64,000 bases of DNA from Caldifermentibacillus hisashii (GCF_027568575.1 NZ_JANUVP010000002.1), one strand, 5' to 3'; positions 34,380 through 44,700 are shown, counted from the stretch's first letter. Program-made: numbers and translations. The notes: generated by a model from the letters alone, not told the origin.

Positions 34380-34937
34380 GTGGCAAAACAAGTAATGGCC
34401 GATGCTAACGAACGTATGACAAAAGCCGTACAAGCTTATACCCGGGAACTCGCTTCAATTCGTGCCGGGCGAGCAAGTGCCTCATTGTTGGATAAGATCG
34501 CCGTTGAATATTACGGAGTTCCAACGCCAATCAATCAATTGGCATCTATCTCCACACCGGAAGCGAGATTGCTTATGATTCAACCTTATGACAAATCGAT
34601 TGTCAGTGATGTTGAAAAAGCAATTATGAAATCAGACTTAGGTTTGAATCCAACGAGTGACGGATCCGTTATTCGGATTGCAATCCCTCCTCTGACAGAA
34701 GAACGTCGGAAAGAACTGGTGAAACTGGTGAAAAAGGAGTCAGAGGAAGCGAAAGTTGCTATTCGTAATATTCGTCGTGATGCAAATGATGATTTGAAAA
34801 AGTTAGAAAAAAATGGTGAATTGACGGAAGATGACCTGAGAGGTTATACCGATGATGTGCAAAAATTAACGGATGAATTTATCGCCAAAATTGATCAGAT
34901 TACGAAAGAGAAAGAAAAAGAAATTTTAGAAGTATAA
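34380..34937 (+). CDS. frr: Ribosome recycling factor
   Basis: RRF, with EF-G, splits post-termination ribosomes. The 185-residue product shows the three-helix bundle sequence and family motifs (IRAGRASASLLDKIAVEYYGVPTPINQLASIS near the N-terminus, PPLTEERRKELVKLVKKESEEAKVAIRNIRRDAND, and the C-terminal TDEFIAKIDQITKEKEKEILEV). The start is GTG 34380 with AAGGGGG upstream, directly after pyrH. A clean terminator follows. Confidence 0.99.
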   Translation: MAKQVMADANERMTKAVQAYTRELASIRAGRASASLLDKIAVEYYGVPTPINQLASISTPEARLLMIQPYDKSIVSDVEKAIMKSDLGLNPTSDGSVIRIAIPPLTEERRKELVKLVKKESEEAKVAIRNIRRDANDDLKKLEKNGELTEDDLRGYTDDVQKLTDEFIAKIDQITKEKEKEILEV

Positions 34938-34964
34938 GCTTCCTTTCGTTTAATATTTAATTTT

Positions 34965-34993
34965 CAAAAAACCCCTGCTTTCGGGGTTTTTTC
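34965..34993 (+). terminator. Terminator after frr
   Basis: AAAAAACCCC pairs with GGGGTTTTTT around TGCTTTC, ending in TTTTTTCTTT. It closes the pyrH-frr transcript. Confidence 0.9.
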
Positions 34994-35416
34994 TTTATCT
35001 CTTTTCCTTTATAATTAATTAAGCATAAAAACAAATCAACTTTTCCAATATCGGACAAGTTTTGTTCCTTTCATTTTTTAAAGATGGAGTCAGGCACTAT
35101 TGACCGCTAATAAAGTTTTAGAGGATTCTTGTATGGATTGGATAGACCGAGATTCAAACAACAAAATATTGCATTGTGAGCGTAAATTTTCGTTTTTAGA
35201 ATGTTAACTTGAATGATTAATGATAAAATTTGTGAGCGATTTTTCTTTTGTTTTGGTATGATATAAGAAGTTATAAAATACATATGAGCATAATCAGGAA
35301 TAATCAACGTAAATAGGACCTTTAGAAAATTTATATATACTAAAAACGTATAACCACAAAAGGAAAATCGCACGCAAGTTTGAATTCTTCTGCTGACGAA
35401 AATTGGAGGATGAAAT
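34994..35416 (+). other. Long AT-rich gap upstream of uppS
   Basis: About 420 bases without a credible gene; short open frames here lack ribosome sites. It must contain the uppS promoter. One fragment (GGAGTCAGGCAC near 35087) resembles a motif sometimes seen at the edges of dispersed Bacillus repeats, but I could not find a partner arm. Otherwise I see nothing specific. Confidence 0.5.
35248..35277 (+). promoter_or_regulatory. Candidate sigma-A promoter of uppS-cdsA-dxr
   Basis: TTGTTT (35248-35253) and TATAAA (35272-35277) are spaced by 18 bases, about 140 bases before uppS. A nearby TATGAT at 35257 is an alternative -10. Weak match; position between a terminator and uppS favours it. Confidence 0.35.
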
Positions 35417-36193
35417 ATGTTTTATAAAAAACTTTTTAATAAACAAAGTTCCATACCGGAAAGTATAAAGGAACGGATGGAATTGGTGAAAAGTCAAGCT
35501 GTACCCGATCATGTAGCAATTATTATGGATGGAAATGGCAGATGGGCAAAAAGTCGTGCTTTACCTAGAATTGCCGGGCACCATGAAGGGATGAAGGTCG
35601 TACGAAAAATAGCCATTTTAGCAAATAATATTGGTATTCAAACATTGACCTTATTTGCTTTCTCTACGGAAAATTGGAAAAGGCCAAAGTCGGAAGTGGA
35701 TTATCTGATGAAATTACCTGCCGAGTTTTTGGATATTTATTTACCTGAACTAATAGATAATAATGTGAAAGTTCAAGTAATCGGTGAGAAAGAAAAAATT
35801 CCGAGTCATACATTACTGGTGGTAGAAAAAGCGATAGAAAGAACAAAAAACAACAATGGATTATTGCTGAATTTTGCGCTAAATTATGGAAGTCGTTCCG
35901 AAATCATTATGGCAATCAAAAATATTGTCAAAGATATTAAATGTGGAAATATCAATGAAAGAGATATAAATGAAGATATTTTTTCGCAATATTTAATGAC
36001 AAAAGACTTAGCTGACCCGGACTTATTGATTCGGACAAGCGGAGAAATTCGGTTAAGTAATTTTATGTTATGGCAATCAGCTTATACGGAATTATGGTTC
36101 ACAGATTGTTTATGGCCGGATTTTGATGAGGGACATTTTTTAGATGCTATTGAACAATATCAAAAACGTTCACGTCGTTTTGGCGGAATATAA
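35417..36193 (+). CDS. uppS: Undecaprenyl diphosphate synthase (isoprenyl transferase)
   Basis: UppS condenses isopentenyl diphosphates onto farnesyl diphosphate to make the C55 lipid carrier for peptidoglycan and wall polymers. The 258-residue protein has the cis-prenyltransferase region I (VAIIMDGNGRWAKSRALPRIAGHHEGM, catalytic Asp), region III (LTLFAFSTENWKRPKSEVDYLMKL) and region V (DPDLLIRTSGEIRLSNFMLWQSAYTELWFT). It starts at ATG 35417 behind TGGAGG. cdsA follows 15 bases later, then dxr, an envelope-precursor cluster. Confidence 0.97.
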   Translation: MFYKKLFNKQSSIPESIKERMELVKSQAVPDHVAIIMDGNGRWAKSRALPRIAGHHEGMKVVRKIAILANNIGIQTLTLFAFSTENWKRPKSEVDYLMKLPAEFLDIYLPELIDNNVKVQVIGEKEKIPSHTLLVVEKAIERTKNNNGLLLNFALNYGSRSEIIMAIKNIVKDIKCGNINERDINEDIFSQYLMTKDLADPDLLIRTSGEIRLSNFMLWQSAYTELWFTDCLWPDFDEGHFLDAIEQYQKRSRRFGGI

Positions 36194-36208
36194 AGGTGAG
36201 GTTTATAA

Positions 36209-37006
36209 ATGACTCAAAGAATTATTACAGCTATCATCGCAGCACTAATCTTTTTACCAATTGTATTTATTGGCGGTATTCCGTTTGTTATATTAATATA
36301 TATTATGGCTTCAATATGTTTATTTGAAATTCTTCGCATGAAAAAAATCAACTTGATGACAGTTCCTGGTATTTTGTCGCTGTTCCTTTTATGGATATTT
36401 CTTTTACCAATTAATTATTTGAATTTTGTTCAGCGAATAGGTTTGGAAGGAAAAACCGCTCTTTTCTTTTTGGGTGTACTTATCTTTTTATGTTATTCAT
36501 TCATTAGTAAAAATACGTTTTCTTTTGAACATATTGGTTATTGTCTGTTATCCGTTTTATATATAGGAATCGGCTTCTATTATATAATAGAAACGAGAGC
36601 TGTTGGGGTTTTGTTTATTTTCTTTGCATTGTTTTTAATATGGGCCACCGACTCGGGAGCCTATTTTGTCGGTCGGGCATTAGGAAAAAGAAAATTAGCC
36701 CCACACATTAGCCCGAACAAAACGGTAGAAGGATCAATTGGCGGGATCATTACTGCGATCATCGTTGCGCTTCTTTTTTACTTCTTTACGGATATTAACC
36801 TGGAATTCCAATTGTTTGAACTGATGATTGTTACAGTAATATTATCTATTTTCGGTCAATGTGGTGACTTGGTGGAATCCGCTTTAAAACGGTACTATCA
36901 TGTTAAGGACTCTGGAACAATATTACCGGGTCACGGCGGTATGCTCGACAGGGTTGATAGCTGGTTGTTTGTTATGCCACTCCTTATTTTGTTGCGAATG
37001 TTATAA
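36209..37006 (+). CDS. cdsA: Phosphatidate cytidylyltransferase CdsA
   Basis: CdsA makes CDP-diacylglycerol from phosphatidic acid and CTP, the branch point of phospholipid synthesis. The 265-residue membrane protein has about eight hydrophobic segments. The C-terminal signature is present (HISPNKTVEGSIGG, then FGQCGDLVESALKR and HVKDSGTILPGHGGMLDRVDSW), containing the metal-binding aspartates. It starts at ATG 36209 with AAAGGTGAGG upstream. Complete. Confidence 0.97.
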   Translation: MTQRIITAIIAALIFLPIVFIGGIPFVILIYIMASICLFEILRMKKINLMTVPGILSLFLLWIFLLPINYLNFVQRIGLEGKTALFFLGVLIFLCYSFISKNTFSFEHIGYCLLSVLYIGIGFYYIIETRAVGVLFIFFALFLIWATDSGAYFVGRALGKRKLAPHISPNKTVEGSIGGIITAIIVALLFYFFTDINLEFQLFELMIVTVILSIFGQCGDLVESALKRYYHVKDSGTILPGHGGMLDRVDSWLFVMPLLILLRML

Positions 37007-37152
37007 TGTAGGGTCATTTTTCTTATAATCCCGACCATACGGGTATGTCTTGTAAGCCCGACACGATATGCACAAGTGAGGAAGATAGGTGAGAGTAGGG
37101 GCGACCGCTTACGTATTTTTTTATAAAAGGTATGATTTCGAGGTGAATTTGT

Positions 37153-38310
37153 TTGAAAGGAATTAGTTTATTAGGTGCAACAGGATCAATCGGAACACAA
37201 ACAATAGATATTATTCGGTCCAATCGAGATCAGTTTGAACTTGTTGCCATTGCAGTTGGTAAAAATTTGGAATTAACCAGGGAAATTATCAATGAATTCC
37301 ACCCCAAACTTGTTTCCGTTCAAAATCAAGCGGATGCAGCGATATTACAACGGGAATTTGCGGGTATCAGTAAAATTTTATCTGGTGATGAAGGCTTAAT
37401 TGACGTGGCTGTTCATCCTGATGCAAATCTATTCGTCAATGCCATTTTAGGCAGTGTTGGATTAGTTCCGACATTGAATGCGATAGAGGCAGGGAAAACC
37501 ATTGCTCTTGCGAATAAGGAAACATTAGTAACTGCCGGGCATATTGTGATGACGCGGGCACGTGATCGGAAAATTCCTGTTTTACCTGTAGATAGTGAAC
37601 ACTCAGCCATTTTCCAGTGTTTACAAGGAGAACGACAGAAAAATGTTGAAAGATTAATTATTACTGCATCAGGTGGAAGTTTTCGGGACAAAACAAGAGA
37701 AGAACTATTGGATGTGACCATTGAAGAAGCCTTACATCATCCAAACTGGTCGATGGGCGCAAAAATTACGATCGATTCAGCCACGATGATGAATAAAGGA
37801 TTGGAAGTGATTGAAGCCCATTGGTTATTCGATCAACCCTATGATAAAATTGATGTACTTCTCCATCGAGAAAGTACAGTACATTCGATGGTGGAGTTTC
37901 ATGATGGTAGTATCATTGCCCAACTGGGTTCACCTGATATGCGAATCCCGATACAATACGCGTTAACTTATCCGGAACGAACACCGACTAATGCAGCTCG
38001 TTTGGATTTGACCGAATTGGGGACACTACATTTTCAAAAAATGGATTTTAATCGATATCGTTGTCTTCGTTTCGCATATGAAGCAGGCAGGAGGGGCGGT
38101 ACCTTACCGGTTGTATTAAACGCAGCGAACGAGGTTTGTGTTCAGGCTTTTCTGAACGGAAAAATAAAGTTTCTTGAAATAGAAGATGTAATTGAATGGG
38201 CGCTGGAAAATCATGTTCCGACAGCAAATCCCGATTTAGATACAATTCTTTCCGTTGATCAGGAAACAAGGGAGATCGTTACGAAACATCTGGTCAGTCG
38301 TTTTCATTAA
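37153..38310 (+). CDS. dxr: 1-deoxy-D-xylulose 5-phosphate reductoisomerase
   Basis: Dxr converts DXP to MEP with NADPH, the second step of the non-mevalonate isoprenoid pathway that feeds UppS. The 385-residue protein has the nucleotide-binding start ISLLGATGSIGTQTID, ALANKETLVTAGHIVM, the metal and substrate residues in LPVDSEHSAIFQCLQG, the flexible loop region (TASGGSFRD, HHPNWSMGAKITIDSATMMNKGLEVIEAHWLF), and LNAANEVCVQAFL. The start is TTG 37153, following CGAGGTGAA. A palindromic repeat lies just past the stop. Confidence 0.97.
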   Translation: MKGISLLGATGSIGTQTIDIIRSNRDQFELVAIAVGKNLELTREIINEFHPKLVSVQNQADAAILQREFAGISKILSGDEGLIDVAVHPDANLFVNAILGSVGLVPTLNAIEAGKTIALANKETLVTAGHIVMTRARDRKIPVLPVDSEHSAIFQCLQGERQKNVERLIITASGGSFRDKTREELLDVTIEEALHHPNWSMGAKITIDSATMMNKGLEVIEAHWLFDQPYDKIDVLLHRESTVHSMVEFHDGSIIAQLGSPDMRIPIQYALTYPERTPTNAARLDLTELGTLHFQKMDFNRYRCLRFAYEAGRRGGTLPVVLNAANEVCVQAFLNGKIKFLEIEDVIEWALENHVPTANPDLDTILSVDQETREIVTKHLVSRFH

Positions 38311-38313
38311 AGG

Positions 38314-38407
38314 CGTTGTTCAAAAAGTCCCGGAAAAAGTTTTTGTTTTTCAACCGCTTTAAGGATAGTGTTTTCTCACTGATTGCAATTCTTTCTTTTT
38401 GAACACG
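38314..38407 (+). repeat. MITE-like palindromic repeat between dxr and rasP
   Basis: The ends GTTCAAAAAG (38318-38327) and CTTTTTGAAC (38395-38404) are perfect inverted repeats, extended outward by CG-T/A-CG with one bulged T. The 67-base interior includes a small AGTG/CACT hairpin. No coding capacity and no T-run after the second arm. It looks like a small dispersed palindromic element. Confidence 0.5.
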
Positions 38408-38446
38408 TACATAAAAAATTTTTCTATAACAAAGGTGGTATGATAA

Positions 38447-39703
38447 GTGAGTACACTTTCGACCGTACTAGCTTTTATTTTATTGTTTGGCGCTTTAGTG
38501 TTTTTTCATGAGCTAGGTCATTTTATATTTGCAAAGCGTTCGGGAATTTTGTGTCGTGAGTTTGCGATCGGTTTTGGACCAAAAATATTGGCTTTCAATA
38601 AGAATGAAACAACCTATACGATCCGGTTACTGCCCTTAGGCGGATATGTCAGAATGGCAGGGGAAGATCCGGAACTTATTGAATTGAAACCGGGTTTGCG
38701 GGTCGGTTTAATTTTAGATAAAAATGAGGTTGTAAAAAAAATTATTATCAATCGGAAAGAAAAATACCCGGATGCTCGAATTATTGAAATTGAACAAGCT
38801 GATATCGAAAAAGATTTATTTATCACCGGTTTTGAAGAAGAGGAAGAAGAAAGGATTAAATCCTATAAAATTGATGAAAAAGCGGTCTTAGTTGAAAACG
38901 GCATCGAATCACAAATAGCTCCAATAGACCGTCAATTTTCTTCTAAATCGTTATTGGCTAGGACATTAACCATTTTTGCCGGTCCGTTGTTTAATTTTAT
39001 TTTAGCAATCGTTGTGTTTATTTTACTTGGTTTCATTCAAGGTGTGCCATCAAATGAGCCAATGTTGGGGGGAATTACTAAGGATGGTTCTGCAATGAAA
39101 GCCGGCCTGAAACAAGGAGATATTGTCCATTCTATTGATGATGCGGAAGTTTCAACTTGGCTAGATATTGTTGAAATTATTCAGGAGAATCCAGGGGATC
39201 CGCTCACTTTCCACATCGAGAGAGATGACAAACTGATGGACATCCAAGTAACCCCGCAAAATATAGAGGGGGAAGGGAAAATTGGTGTTTATCAGCCGAT
39301 GAATAAATCTTTTGGTCAAGCCTTTGTCTACGGTTTTACGGAAACTTGGTTTTGGACGAAACAGATTTTTATCATTCTTGGCGATTTAGTAACGGGCGGT
39401 TTTACCATTGATGCTTTCTCGGGACCGGTCGGGATTTATGCCTCGACTGAAGCTGTCGCCCAATCCGGTATATTTAATTTATTCCGCTGGGGTGCGCTAT
39501 TAAGCATTAACCTCGGTATCATGAACTTATTACCAATACCGGCACTTGACGGAGGAAGATTATTGTTTTTTGGAATCGAAGCATTACGAGGGAAACCGAT
39601 CGATAAAAACAAAGAAGGTTTCGTCCACTTTATCGGTTTTGCTTTATTAATGTTATTGATGATTGTTGTTACATGGAATGATATTCGAAGATTTTTTCTT
39701 TAA
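38447..39703 (+). CDS. rasP: Site-2 membrane metalloprotease RasP (RseP/YluC)
   Basis: RasP is an intramembrane zinc protease that cleaves anti-sigma factors and signal-peptide remnants. The 418-residue protein has the catalytic HELGH (residues 21-25) in its first membrane helix and the PDZ domain in about residues 205-290 (GGITKDGSAMKAGLKQGDIVHSIDD). The second active-site motif is NLLPIPALDGGRLLFF (Asp). Four membrane segments are visible. The start is GTG 38447, seven bases after AAAGGTGG. In the B. subtilis order it lies between dxr and proS. Confidence 0.96.
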   Translation: MSTLSTVLAFILLFGALVFFHELGHFIFAKRSGILCREFAIGFGPKILAFNKNETTYTIRLLPLGGYVRMAGEDPELIELKPGLRVGLILDKNEVVKKIIINRKEKYPDARIIEIEQADIEKDLFITGFEEEEEERIKSYKIDEKAVLVENGIESQIAPIDRQFSSKSLLARTLTIFAGPLFNFILAIVVFILLGFIQGVPSNEPMLGGITKDGSAMKAGLKQGDIVHSIDDAEVSTWLDIVEIIQENPGDPLTFHIERDDKLMDIQVTPQNIEGEGKIGVYQPMNKSFGQAFVYGFTETWFWTKQIFIILGDLVTGGFTIDAFSGPVGIYASTEAVAQSGIFNLFRWGALLSINLGIMNLLPIPALDGGRLLFFGIEALRGKPIDKNKEGFVHFIGFALLMLLMIVVTWNDIRRFFL

Positions 39704-39738
39704 TATAAAATAGAAATTTGATTATTGGGGTGCAAGAG

Positions 39739-41460
39739 ATGAAGCAAAGTAACACATTTATACCAACTTTAAGAGAACTGCCGGCCGATGCTGAAATAAA
39801 AAGTCATCAATTATTGTTACGGGCGGGATTTATTCGTCAAGTAGCCAGTGGTATATACTCGTATTTACCGTTAGGAAAAAAAGTCTTACAAAAAATAGAA
39901 AACATTGTACGTGAAGAAATGGAACAAATTGGTGCTGTGGAATTGTTAATGCCTGCTCTTCAACCGGCTGAGTTATGGCAAGAATCCGGCAGATGGTTTT
40001 CCTATGGACCGGATTTAATGAGGATGAATGATCGTCATGATCGTCCGTTTGCACTTGGACCGACCCATGAAGAGGTGATAACAAGTCTGATTCGTGATGA
40101 AATAAAATCCTATAAACGTTTACCATTAACTTTATTTCAAATTCAGACTAAATTTCGGGATGAAAAACGTCCCCGCTACGGTTTATTACGGGGTCGTGAA
40201 TTTGTCATGAAAGATGCCTATTCCTTTCATACAAGCAAAGAAAGTCTTGATGAAACGTATGAAAAAATGGTTCAAGCATATACGAATATTTTTACACGAT
40301 TAGGGCTCAATTTCCGAGCGGTTATTGCTGACTCCGGCTCAATCGGCGGTAAGGATACCCATGAATTTATGGTTCTATCGGAAATTGGCGAGGATACGAT
40401 TGCCTATTCCGATGCATCAGATTATGCAGCGAATATTGAAATGGCAGAAGTTGTTACGCAATACGAAAAAAGGGATGAGACACTGAAGGATCTCCAAAAA
40501 GTAAATACCGGTGAACACAAAACCATTGAAGAGGTGGTGAACTTTCTGCAAATTTCACCTGAAGATACGATTAAATCACTCTTATTTAATGTTGATGGAG
40601 AAAATGTTCTCGTTCTCGTTCGCGGCGATCATGAAGTCAATGATGTAAAAGTGAAAAACTTGCTCAACGCCTCGATTGTTGAACTTGCCAGCCCGGAACA
40701 AACAGAAGAAGTGTTCGGCTGTAAAATTGGCAATATTGGTCCGGTTGGTGTAAATCATGTAAAAATAATTGCCGATCATGCTGTGAAATATGTGGTCAAT
40801 GGTGTTTGCGGGGCAAATGAGGCAGAGCAACATTACGTGAATGTCAATCCTGACCGTGATTTTACCGTGGAACAATATGCGGATCTACGTTTTATCAAAG
40901 AGGGAGACCCTTCACCGGATGGGAAAGGAAAAATTGTTTTTGCAAAAGGGATTGAAGTCGGTCATGTCTTTAAGCTTGGTACCCGTTATAGTGAAGCAAT
41001 GAATGCTGTATTTTTAGATGAAAACGGCCGCTCACAAACAATGATCATGGGCTGTTACGGTATTGGAATTTCCCGATTAATTACGGCTGTCGCGGAACAA
41101 ATGGCTGATGAGAAAGGGCTTGTTTGGCCAATGTCCATTGCACCTTATCATGTGCATGTAATCATTGTCAATACGAAAGATGAAACTCAGTGGAAACAAG
41201 GAAATATGATTTACGAAACATTGAAAAAACAAAGATACGAAGTCTTATTAGATGATCGTCATGAACGCGCTGGTGTAAAATTTGCCGATAGTGATTTATT
41301 TGGTATTCCGGTCCGAATTGTTGTCGGTAAAAAAATTAATGAAGGAATCGTGGAATTGAAAATAAGGAAGACCGGGGAAACATTGGAAATCCCAGTGGAT
41401 CAATTGCAGGAAGAGCTGGACAAACTTTTGTCCCAACTTAAGGGGAGTAAGGGGCAGTAA
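39739..41460 (+). CDS. proS: Prolyl-tRNA synthetase (bacterial type with editing domain)
   Basis: ProS charges tRNA-Pro and edits Ala-tRNA-Pro. The start is ATG 39739 (MKQSNTFIPTLRELPADAEIKSHQLLLRAGFIRQ), for 573 residues. Class II motifs include RDEKRPRYGLLRGREFVMKDAYSFH (motif 2) and MGCYGIGISRLI (motif 3). The INS editing domain covers about residues 225-405. The anticodon-binding domain is C-terminal. The last residues after ELDKLL (Ser-Gln-Leu-Lys-Gly-Ser-Lys-Gly-Gln) are encoded inside a structured repeat on the opposite strand; the B. subtilis protein ends at about this point without such a tail. Confidence 0.97.
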   Translation: MKQSNTFIPTLRELPADAEIKSHQLLLRAGFIRQVASGIYSYLPLGKKVLQKIENIVREEMEQIGAVELLMPALQPAELWQESGRWFSYGPDLMRMNDRHDRPFALGPTHEEVITSLIRDEIKSYKRLPLTLFQIQTKFRDEKRPRYGLLRGREFVMKDAYSFHTSKESLDETYEKMVQAYTNIFTRLGLNFRAVIADSGSIGGKDTHEFMVLSEIGEDTIAYSDASDYAANIEMAEVVTQYEKRDETLKDLQKVNTGEHKTIEEVVNFLQISPEDTIKSLLFNVDGENVLVLVRGDHEVNDVKVKNLLNASIVELASPEQTEEVFGCKIGNIGPVGVNHVKIIADHAVKYVVNGVCGANEAEQHYVNVNPDRDFTVEQYADLRFIKEGDPSPDGKGKIVFAKGIEVGHVFKLGTRYSEAMNAVFLDENGRSQTMIMGCYGIGISRLITAVAEQMADEKGLVWPMSIAPYHVHVIIVNTKDETQWKQGNMIYETLKKQRYEVLLDDRHERAGVKFADSDLFGIPVRIVVGKKINEGIVELKIRKTGETLEIPVDQLQEELDKLLSQLKGSKGQ

Positions 41461-41572
41461 GATCCCCACTTCAAAATTCTGAGGTTTCAAAGTAGATAGG
41501 TGGGGGAAGAACTGCCCTTAAAGCTCCGATTGATTCACTAATCATCAGTGGTAACACTGATGGAAGTTTCAC
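41428..41572 (-). repeat. 145-bp structured element, copy C (HEARO/omega-RNA-like or IS605-end-like)
   Basis: Read on the - strand, this element begins GTGAAACTTCCATCAGTG at 41572 and ends near TTAAGTTGGGACAA at 41428. Hairpins: CATCAGTG/CACTGATG; GGGCAGT with ACTGCCC enclosing CCCCAC/GTGGGG. It is homologous along its whole length to copy A (62345-62487) and, with a deletion, to copy B (62488-62588). It overlaps the last 33 bases of proS and supplies its stop codon. No nuclease or transposase gene is associated. Type assignment is inference. Confidence 0.7.
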
Positions 41573-41590
41573 CTTATAAAATTACATTTT

Positions 41591-41630
41591 AATCAGTGGG
41601 GTTATATTCTCCACTGATTCTTTATTTTAC
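41591..41630 (+). terminator. Terminator after proS
   Basis: AATCAGTGG (41591-41599) pairs perfectly with CCACTGATT (41611-41619), followed by CTTTATTTT. The rest of the 41573-41794 gap is AT-rich leader and promoter region for polC in which I could not fix a -35/-10 pair. Confidence 0.65.
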
Positions 41631-41794
41631 AAATTGAATGTTTTGCTGGAAGCGGACAAAAAACCGGTCCTTTGTTCTGGTTATGATGAAATGATCCTTT
41701 GTGGTAAAATAGAACATGTTTCCTTTCAAATAATATATGATAGAATAAATGAAAGAGAACGGTTATACTCCTATCAGTAACGGGGGGGATTTTT

Positions 41795-44700
41795 ATGAGT
41801 GATTTGATGGCAGGGAAAAAAGAACGATTCCAGCTACTTTTGCAACAAATGGATATGGTAGATGATCGCTTTTTTCCTTACTTGAAAAATGGAGAAATTA
41901 AAAGACTAATTATTGAACGAAAAACACGTAAATGGGAGTTTCATTTTTTACTAGATTCGATCTTGCCTTATCAAGTTTTTGATATTTTCTCGGCAAAAAT
42001 CAGAACCGCCTTTCGTCATATTGCCGATGTTTCTTTTCTTCTTGAGACAAAGAATAATGATTTTACCGAACAATTGGTAGTGGATTATTGGAAATATAGT
42101 ATCGGACAATTGCAAGGGATGTCGCCTGCCCTTCTTTCTCTATTGAATGAGCAAATCCCGAAAGTCAAAGGAAATAAAATAATTATCACAGCCCGAAATA
42201 ATACGGAATGTTTAACATTAAAGAAAAAATATTGTGGAACCATTGCGGATGTATACAGTCAAGTTGGTTTTCCACCTTTACAACTGGACGTGGAAGAGCA
42301 TACCGAAGCGATGGAAGAGACGTACCAACAATTTTTGCTTGAACGGCAAAAGGAAGACGAGGAACGGGCAAAACAAGCAGTCATTGAAATTCAAAAACGG
42401 GCAGAACACCACCGGTCAGATGAAGCGGATGACAATGGCCCGCTGATCATCGGCTACCCCATTCAAGGAGAGCAAGATTTTCGTACATTAAATGAAATTA
42501 CTGAAGAAGAACGTCGCATCGTCATTGAAGGCTATGTCTTTGCCTGTGAAACAAAGCAGCTTCGAAGTGGAAGAACACTATTAGAGTTTAAAATCACCGA
42601 TTACACGAATTCGATTCTTGTAAAAATGTTCTCAAAGGATAATAAAGAAGACGGGGAAAAATTGAATCGATTAAAAAAAGGCATGTGGGTTCGGGTTCGG
42701 GGCAATGTCCAAAATGATACATTCGTCCGCGATTTAGTCATGATTGCGAATGATATAAATGAAATTAAAGGGAAAGAACGCTTTGATACTGCTCCGGCTG
42801 ATGAGAAACGGGTTGAACTTCATTTGCATACACCGATGAGCCAAATGGATGCAGTTTCTTCCGTCAGTTCACTTGTATCCCAGGCAAAAAAATGGGGGCA
42901 TAAAGCCATTGCCATTACCGATCATGCCGTAGCACAGTCATTTCCGGAAGCATACAGTGCCGCTAAAAAGAACGGAATTAAGGTGATTTACGGAGTGGAA
43001 GCGAATATCGTTGATGATGGTGTTCCGATTGCATATAATCCGAGCCATCGTTTGCTTACTAACGATACATATGTTGTTTTTGATATTGAAACAACCGGTC
43101 TATCAGCCGTTTACAATACAATCATTGAATTAGCTGCGGTAAAAATTAAAGATGGAGAAATTATCGATCGCTTTGAATCATTTGCTAATCCAAAACATAA
43201 ACTTTCTGCATTTACAATCGAGTTGACCGGTATCACCGATAATATGGTCGAAAATGCGCCTGATCCGGAAGAAGTTTTAAAACATTTTTATGAATGGTGC
43301 GGTGATGCCGTCCTTGTTGCTCACAACGCTTCTTTTGATACAGGGTTTATTAATGTCGGTTATCAGAAAATCGGTTACGGGAAATTTACAAACCCGGTAA
43401 TCGATACGTTGGAATTGGCCAGATTTCTATATCCGGATATGAAAAACCACCGCTTAAACACATTGGCGAAGAAACTAAATGTGGAATTGACGCAACATCA
43501 CAGGGCAATTTATGATGCCGAGGCGACCGGACATATTTTATTAAAATTGCTGAAAAGCGCTGAAGAAAAAGGAATTAAGTATCATGATGAATTAAATGAG
43601 TACGGAAAAAATGAAACGAGTTATAAACGAAGCCGGCCGTTCCATGCTGTATTATTGGCACAAAATCATGTCGGTTTGAAAAATTTATTTAAACTAATTT
43701 CTTTGTCACATGTTAAATATTTTTATAAAGTGCCAAGAATCCCAAGGTCTGTATTACAAACATATCGAGAAGGCATTTTGGTTGGCTCTGGCTGTGATAA
43801 AGGGGAATTATTTGAAGCGGCACAACAAAAAGCAACTGAAGAAGTGGAAGAAATCGCGAAATTTTATGATTATCTGGAAGTTCATCCGAAAGAAATTTAT
43901 CAACCATTACTCGAGACCGATGTCATTCAAAGTGAAAAACAATTAGAAGATGTAATCAAAAAAATCATATTGGTCGGCGAAAAATTAAATATTCCGGTCG
44001 TTGCAACCGGTAATGTTCATTATTTACATCCGGAAGATAAAATTTACCGAAAAATATTAGTTGCTTCTCAAGGTGGTGCCAACCCGCTCAATCGTCACCA
44101 ACTGCCGGATGTCCATTTCCGAACGACAGATGAAATGTTGAGAGCTTTTCAATTTTTAGGTGAGGAAAAGGCAAAAGAGATCGTTGTTGTTAATTCAAAT
44201 AAGATTGCCGATATGGTTGAAGAAGTTAAACCAATAAAAGATGAATTATATACACCTAAAATTGAAGGAGCGGAAGAGGAAATCCGGACAAAAAGTTATG
44301 AGATGGCTAAAAAAATTTATGGCGATCCCCTTCCTGAAATCATTGAAGCCCGCTTGGAAAAAGAATTGAAAAGTATTATCGGTCACGGATTTGCCGTTAT
44401 CTATTTAATTGCTCATAAATTGGTTAAAAAATCACTGAATGATGGGTATCTTGTCGGTTCCCGGGGTTCGGTCGGATCTTCGTTTGTTGCGACAATGACG
44501 GAAATTACCGAGGTGAATCCATTGCCGCCTCATTATGTATGCCCGAACTGCAAACATTCCGAGTTTTTTGATGACGGTTCTGTTGGCAGCGGCTTTGATT
44601 TACCGGATAAAGACTGTCCAAATTGCGGATCGAAATATAAAAAAGACGGGCATGATATCCCGTTTGAAACTTTTCTTGGCTTTAAAGGGGACAAGGTGCC

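Noticed and set aside
41591..41619. AATCAGTGG/CCACTGATT hairpin as a fourth copy of the structured element
   Set aside because: It shares only the short ATCAGTGG word, lacks the GTGAAAC start and other hairpins, and is followed by a T-rich tract, so it is better read as the proS terminator.
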